From positions 1-6,652 of the forward strand of contig CANJJY010000257.1 of NCBI GenBank assembly GCA_947474445.1: a stretch of DNA of 6,652 nt, written 5' to 3'. The position numbers and the translations under genes were made by a program. Position 1 is the first letter of the stretch. Every line of letters begins with the position of its first letter. The notes beneath the pieces were generated by a model, which saw only the letters and a program-made list of their open reading frames with translations, was not told the DNA's origin and did not search any database. Source of the stretch: Oligoflexaceae bacterium. GTDB taxonomy: Bacteria > Bdellovibrionota_B > Oligoflexia > Oligoflexales > Oligoflexaceae. This document shows, piece after piece, positions 3,923-6,652 of this stretch.

Positions 3923-6652
3923 TCAATTCGAACAAATTTCTGCTGAAGGATACTGGGTACAGATAAATTTCTTCAGTTTTGCGGACTCAGTCTTAAGCAA
4001 GCTGATGTCAGCGTCTTTTCGTGCGCTTTCTGCCTTGAGGATTTCTAGCTGAGCGTTTTGCTCTTGCATAGCTTCAATGACAAGAGGAATTAAGTCGGAA
4101 TATTTTACGCGTTTGACGCCATCAGATCCTGTGGTCACAACTTCAGGTACGATTTTTTCGATTTCCTGTGCAATCACACCAAGCTGAGTTTCTCTTCCGT
4201 ACTGTTCCTCGTCAATCCATTTGTAAGAAACGCCACGGATGGCGAGTATTTTTGCGAGGCTATGGGCGAGAGATTTGATATCTTTTTTGTAGCGAACATC
4301 AGATAACGCATTATAAGCACCGACTCCAGCTACTGATCCATTTACGTGAAGCATGTAGGATGGGGATGTAGTGCCGATACCAACATTACCTGTTGACTTA
4401 ATTACCATTTTTACTGTTCCATCGGTATAGGGAGCGGAAGTGCTGCTACTCGAAGCAGCAAAATACCAGTCGCCTGGGACAGATCCCGTGGATATGGTTC
4501 CGTTCGCTCGGTATCCCATGTGAGCAATTGGAACGTTCGATGTGCCATCGTATGCATGGACCGCGATGTCACCCAAATAGTCTCCGGTGGTCACGGTAGT
4601 TGGACTATCTTCAGTTCCGCGACTTTTCGTAAAACCGAGCATGCTGGCCGCACTGTCATTCGAAAATTGTTTAATTTGAATGCCTCGTATGACTGGCGTC
4701 AATGAATCAGTTACCGTGAGCTTTGAGACAGGTGCTGTCGTGCCAATACCGACATTACCGGCCTTATCGATCGTCATGCGAGTGGCCATCGTATTAGCCG
4801 TACTACTAGAAGCTGCCACCGGAGCTGTCTGAAAGTTGATAGCGCCTGAGCCACCGGTTCCTGTCCCGTTGCTGGCTTTGATTGTTAAATCCGAACCGGC
4901 AATATTTGCGCCCGCTGCTGCCGCACCGCGAATGGTCGTAGCGGTCGGTGTTCCCCCTTCTCCGACGCCAAAGATCGAATTTGTGCCGGCGACGGTGAGA
5001 GAGGTCGCGCTCAAAGACGTGAACGCGCCGGTGTTAGCCGTCGTCGATCCTATCGTGCCTGGTGTCGCCCAAGTCGTAGCCGGAATAGCCGTGCTCTGCC
5101 AGGTCGTGCCGTTAGACGTCAACACATTCCCTGAGGTACCCGGCGCTACGACCAGGGGAGCACTCGTTCCGTTACCGAGGAGGACGTTATTGAGAGGTAG
5201 GGTGCTCCCACCGGTTCCGCCATTGGCGACTGGCAGAGTTCCTGTTACCCCCGTCGTGAGGGGAAGGCCGGTGAGATTGGTTGCCACGCCGCTGGCAGGT
5301 GTGCCGAGAGCTGGCGCGACCAGAGTTGCATTATTGGAAAGTACATTATTCCCGGTCCCGGTCGATGTCGTGACCCCCGTTCCGCCGTTGCCAACGGGCA
5401 GAGTTCCAGTGACACCTGTGCTCAGGGGAAGGCCGGTGAGGTTAGTTGCTACTCCACTGGCAGGCGTGCCAAGAGCTGGCGTTACCAGAGTAGGGCTATT
5501 GGAGAGAACCACGTTGCCTGTCCCAGTCGAGGTCGTAACCCCCGTGCCGCCGTTGCCAACCGGCAAGGTGCTCGTGACTTCGCTGCCGAGGTTGACCGAG
5601 GCACCGTTAGCAGCCGCAGTCAAACGACCTTGCGCATCGACGGTGATAGTGGCGCGCGTGTACGATGCTGCTGTTACGGTTGTATTGGCGAGAGCGATCG
5701 TCCCGCTGGTGCTGATCGTACCACCACTGAGACCCGTACCGGCCGTGATAGAGGTGACACTGCCGCTGAGGTCACTCACCCAACCGAGGTTCCCCGAGCC
5801 GTCCGTTTTGAGGACTTGACCTGTGCTGCCATCCGCCGCTGGGAGGACCCAGATTTTGTTGGCGGCGAGAGCATCGGGAGCTTTAAAACCGATGTAGTTC
5901 GTACCATTGGTGGCGAGTTCATCAAAGCGGACTTCACCACTGTTGCCAGCAGAGACGCCGAAAGGTTTTACTTCAAGCCCATTTTGCAGAGCGCTCGTGA
6001 GCGTTCCGCTGTTTACGGTGCTCGCTGCTGTGATGGCAGCTTGCTTGCCGTTGAAGGTGAGCCAGTCGGATGAAGTGAGATAGCCATTGGCCACACTGGT
6101 TGCGGAAGCCATGGAAATCGCGCCGGTGCCGCTATTATAAGACACGGGGGCAGTGCCGCCGATCGCCGCTCGAGCGCGGGTGTCGGTGTAATAGAGATTG
6201 GTATTCTCAGGCACTGCGAGAGTATCGAGGGTGGCCCAAGATTTATCGCCCTTCCAGTATTGAGCGGTGGTGCCGGCGGTGATCGCTGGTTCTTTACCAC
6301 TCACGCCCGTTGAAAGGTTGCTGAGATCGCTTGTAAGGTTGGCGACTTTTGATTGCGCGATCGCCGCCGAGCCAGAGATATCGGCATCGACGAGGGTGCC
6401 GTCGGTGATATCCGAGGAAGTAATAGCGGCGCCGTTAGCGGCAGAAGTGAGGCGTCCTTGAGCATCGACGGTGATACTGGCTCTTGTGTATGATCCAGCT
6501 GTCACAGCCGTATTCGCAAGACCAATCGTTCCCGAACCTGTGATCGTGCCGCCGCTCATACCCGTACCGGCCGCAATGCTGGTCACGGTTCCGCCCGATG
6601 CCCCACTCACAGAACCCCAAGCGAGGCGCCCGCTGCCATCGGTCGAGAGGAA
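3923..6652 (-). CDS. Phage-like mosaic fibre protein with C-terminal S74 self-cleaving chaperone (5' partial)
   Basis: The frame is open to the right edge: complete codons from 6652 read FLSTDGSGRLAWGS before the GTG at 6610. The start is outside the window and GTG6610 is internal. Numbering is from GTG6610. Low-complexity Gly/Thr/Ser/Asn modules dominate. A TVTSI-AGTG-SGGTI to DAQGRLT-AANGA module occurs at 8-60 and 284-336. NLYYTDTRARAAI lies at 138-150, 55-residue NGGTG repeats at 348-467, and GNVGIGTT at 618-625 and 741-748. An RGTEDSP...GDYLG...YDG segment (664-689) resembles phage tail fibres. From 770 comes an S74 chaperone with catalytic-type Ser770 and Lys775, then a coiled coil (about 840-882) and C884/C893. 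S74 domains help fibres trimerise and then cut themselves off. The whole resembles the mosaic adhesive trimer fibres of Bdellovibrio. Which molecule it binds cannot be told from the sequence. Confidence 0.9.
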   Translation of the reverse strand, partial: FLSTDGSGRLAWGSVSGASGGTVTSIAAGTGMSGGTITGSGTIGLANTAVTAGSYTRASITVDAQGRLTSAANGAAITSSDITDGTLVDADISGSAAIAQSKVANLTSDLSNLSTGVSGKEPAITAGTTAQYWKGDKSWATLDTLAVPENTNLYYTDTRARAAIGGTAPVSYNSGTGAISMASATSVANGYLTSSDWLTFNGKQAAITAASTVNSGTLTSALQNGLEVKPFGVSAGNSGEVRFDELATNGTNYIGFKAPDALAANKIWVLPAADGSTGQVLKTDGSGNLGWVSDLSGSVTSITAGTGLSGGTISTSGTIALANTTVTAASYTRATITVDAQGRLTAAANGASVNLGSEVTSTLPVGNGGTGVTTSTGTGNVVLSNSPTLVTPALGTPASGVATNLTGLPLSTGVTGTLPVGNGGTGVTTSTGTGNNVLSNNATLVAPALGTPASGVATNLTGLPLTTGVTGTLPVANGGTGGSTLPLNNVLLGNGTSAPLVVAPGTSGNVLTSNGTTWQSTAIPATTWATPGTIGSTTANTGAFTSLSATSLTVAGTNSIFGVGEGGTPTATTIRGAAAAGANIAGSDLTIKASNGTGTGGSGAINFQTAPVAASSSTANTMATRMTIDKAGNVGIGTTAPVSKLTVTDSLTPVIRGIQIKQFSNDSAASMLGFTKSRGTEDSPTTVTTGDYLGDIAVHAYDGTSNVPIAHMGYRANGTISTGSVPGDWYFAASSSSTSAPYTDGTVKMVIKSTGNVGIGTTSPSYMLHVNGSVAGVGAYNALSDVRYKKDIKSLAHSLAKILAIRGVSYKWIDEEQYGRETQLGVIAQEIEKIVPEVVTTGSDGVKRVKYSDLIPLVIEAMQEQNAQLEILKAESARKDADISLLKTESAKLKKFICTQYPSAEICSN
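3926..4303 (-). other. S74 intramolecular chaperone domain, autocleavage site and coiled-coil tail
   Basis: The 126 residues from Ser770 (codon 4303-4301) to the end begin SDVRYKKDI. In phage endosialidase-type S74 domains the peptide is cut just before such a Ser, using a Lys five residues on; Lys775 (codon 4288-4286) sits exactly there. Conserved-looking core segments follow: VSYKW (794-798), QLGVIAQEIEKIVPEVV (809-825), and VKYSDLIPLVIEAMQEQ (835-851). A heptad-like stretch then runs to about residue 882 and ends in a short tail with C884 and C893. Predicted products are a fibre ending at Leu769 and a released chaperone of 126 residues. Confidence 0.85.
5210..5569 (-). repeat. 55-residue (165-base) tandem NGGTG repeats in the fibre gene
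   Basis: Residues 348-402 and 403-457 (numbered from GTG6610) are tandem units starting TLPVGNGGTGVTTSTGTG and ending LTGLPL(S/T)TGVTG. A third, truncated unit (TLPVANGGTG) follows at 458-467. The period is exactly 165 bases. By hand count the two full units match at 50 of 55 residues but only about 78% of bases, with most changes silent. This points to an old duplication held by protein selection. The same module is widespread in phage tail proteins. Confidence 0.85.
5601..5820 (-). repeat. Second copy of the TDGSG / SGGTI / DAQGRLT fibre module
   Basis: Encodes, in order, VLKTDGSGNLGW, GSVTSITAGTGLSGGTI, SGTIALANTTVTAASYTRA and ITVDAQGRLTAAANGA (residues about 266-337 from GTG6610). It is homologous to the stretch at 6429-6652, about 276 residues nearer the N-terminus. 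The boundaries are approximate. Confidence 0.75.
6429..6652 (-). repeat. First copy of the TDGSG / SGGTI / DAQGRLT fibre module, cut by the window edge
   Basis: Encodes FLSTDGSGRLAW, GTVTSIAAGTGMSGGTI, GSGTIGLANTAVTAGSYTRA and ITVDAQGRLTSAANGA, aligning with 5601-5820. Lengths differ by a residue or so near the SVSGASGG stretch. It reaches the right edge, so its full N-terminal extent is unknown; further copies may lie outside. Confidence 0.75.

Noticed and set aside
5210..5569. Regular spacing of repeats, considered as a CRISPR array
   Set aside because: The 165-base units are coding, diverged and directly abutting, with no short identical repeats or unique spacers.
4836..5819. A 327-codon plus-strand open frame rich in Val, Pro and Arg
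   Set aside because: It is the antisense shadow of the fibre's Gly/Thr/Ser/Asn repeats. Codon bias in the fibre removes stops from the opposite strand, and the product is a low-complexity repeat with no recognisable domain.
5630..6461. Further open frames across the fibre gene on both strands (5630-6073, 6013-6300, 6100-6282, 6267-6461)
   Set aside because: All lie inside the well-supported fibre frame, have no family resemblance, and mirror its repeats.

Overview
The window looks like an accessory, surface-protein region of a Gram-negative predator-type bacterium, most likely from the Bdellovibrionota (Bdellovibrio and relatives). This assignment is inferred from protein style: a secreted repeat protein ending in an Lcl/DUF1566 domain, an outer-membrane barrel-type protein ending in an aromatic residue, and a very long phage-like fibre with an S74 chaperone followed by a coiled coil and a Cys-containing tail. 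No ribosomal, tRNA or core metabolic marker is present to confirm the lineage.

Layout. (1) Positions 2-1714, plus strand: the 3' part of a modular protein with short Gly/Tyr-rich repeats, two 67-residue repeats, a four-Cys linker and a C-terminal Lcl/DUF1566 domain ending at the conserved CVR tail. Its start lies left of the window. (2) Positions 1715-2291: 577 bases without a convincing gene, but with strong hairpins and a direct repeat that starts two tiny adjacent reading frames. (3) Positions 2292-3788, plus strand: a complete 498-residue exported protein with a TTG start, a clear signal peptide and a probable C-terminal beta-barrel; family not recognised. (4) Positions 3789-3922: a short convergent gap with one hairpin. 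(5) Positions 3923-6652, minus strand: the 3' part of a giant low-complexity fibre protein built from repeated phage-tail-like modules, ending in an S74 self-cleaving chaperone. Its start lies right of the window.

Together the three proteins are all predicted to be at or outside the outer membrane. The fibre resembles the mosaic adhesive trimer fibres described in Bdellovibrio, and the Lcl/DUF1566 protein ends in a C-type-lectin-like fold that in other systems is a binding or variable surface. A role in contact with prey or surfaces is an inference from domain type and neighbourhood only. The points most worth following are the exact Ser-Lys autocleavage dyad in the fibre, the lectin-like tail of the first gene as a possible diversity-generating retroelement target, and the unusual leader in front of the barrel gene (repeated small frames, switchable hairpins, and an ATG-TAA placed in frame just before the TTG start).
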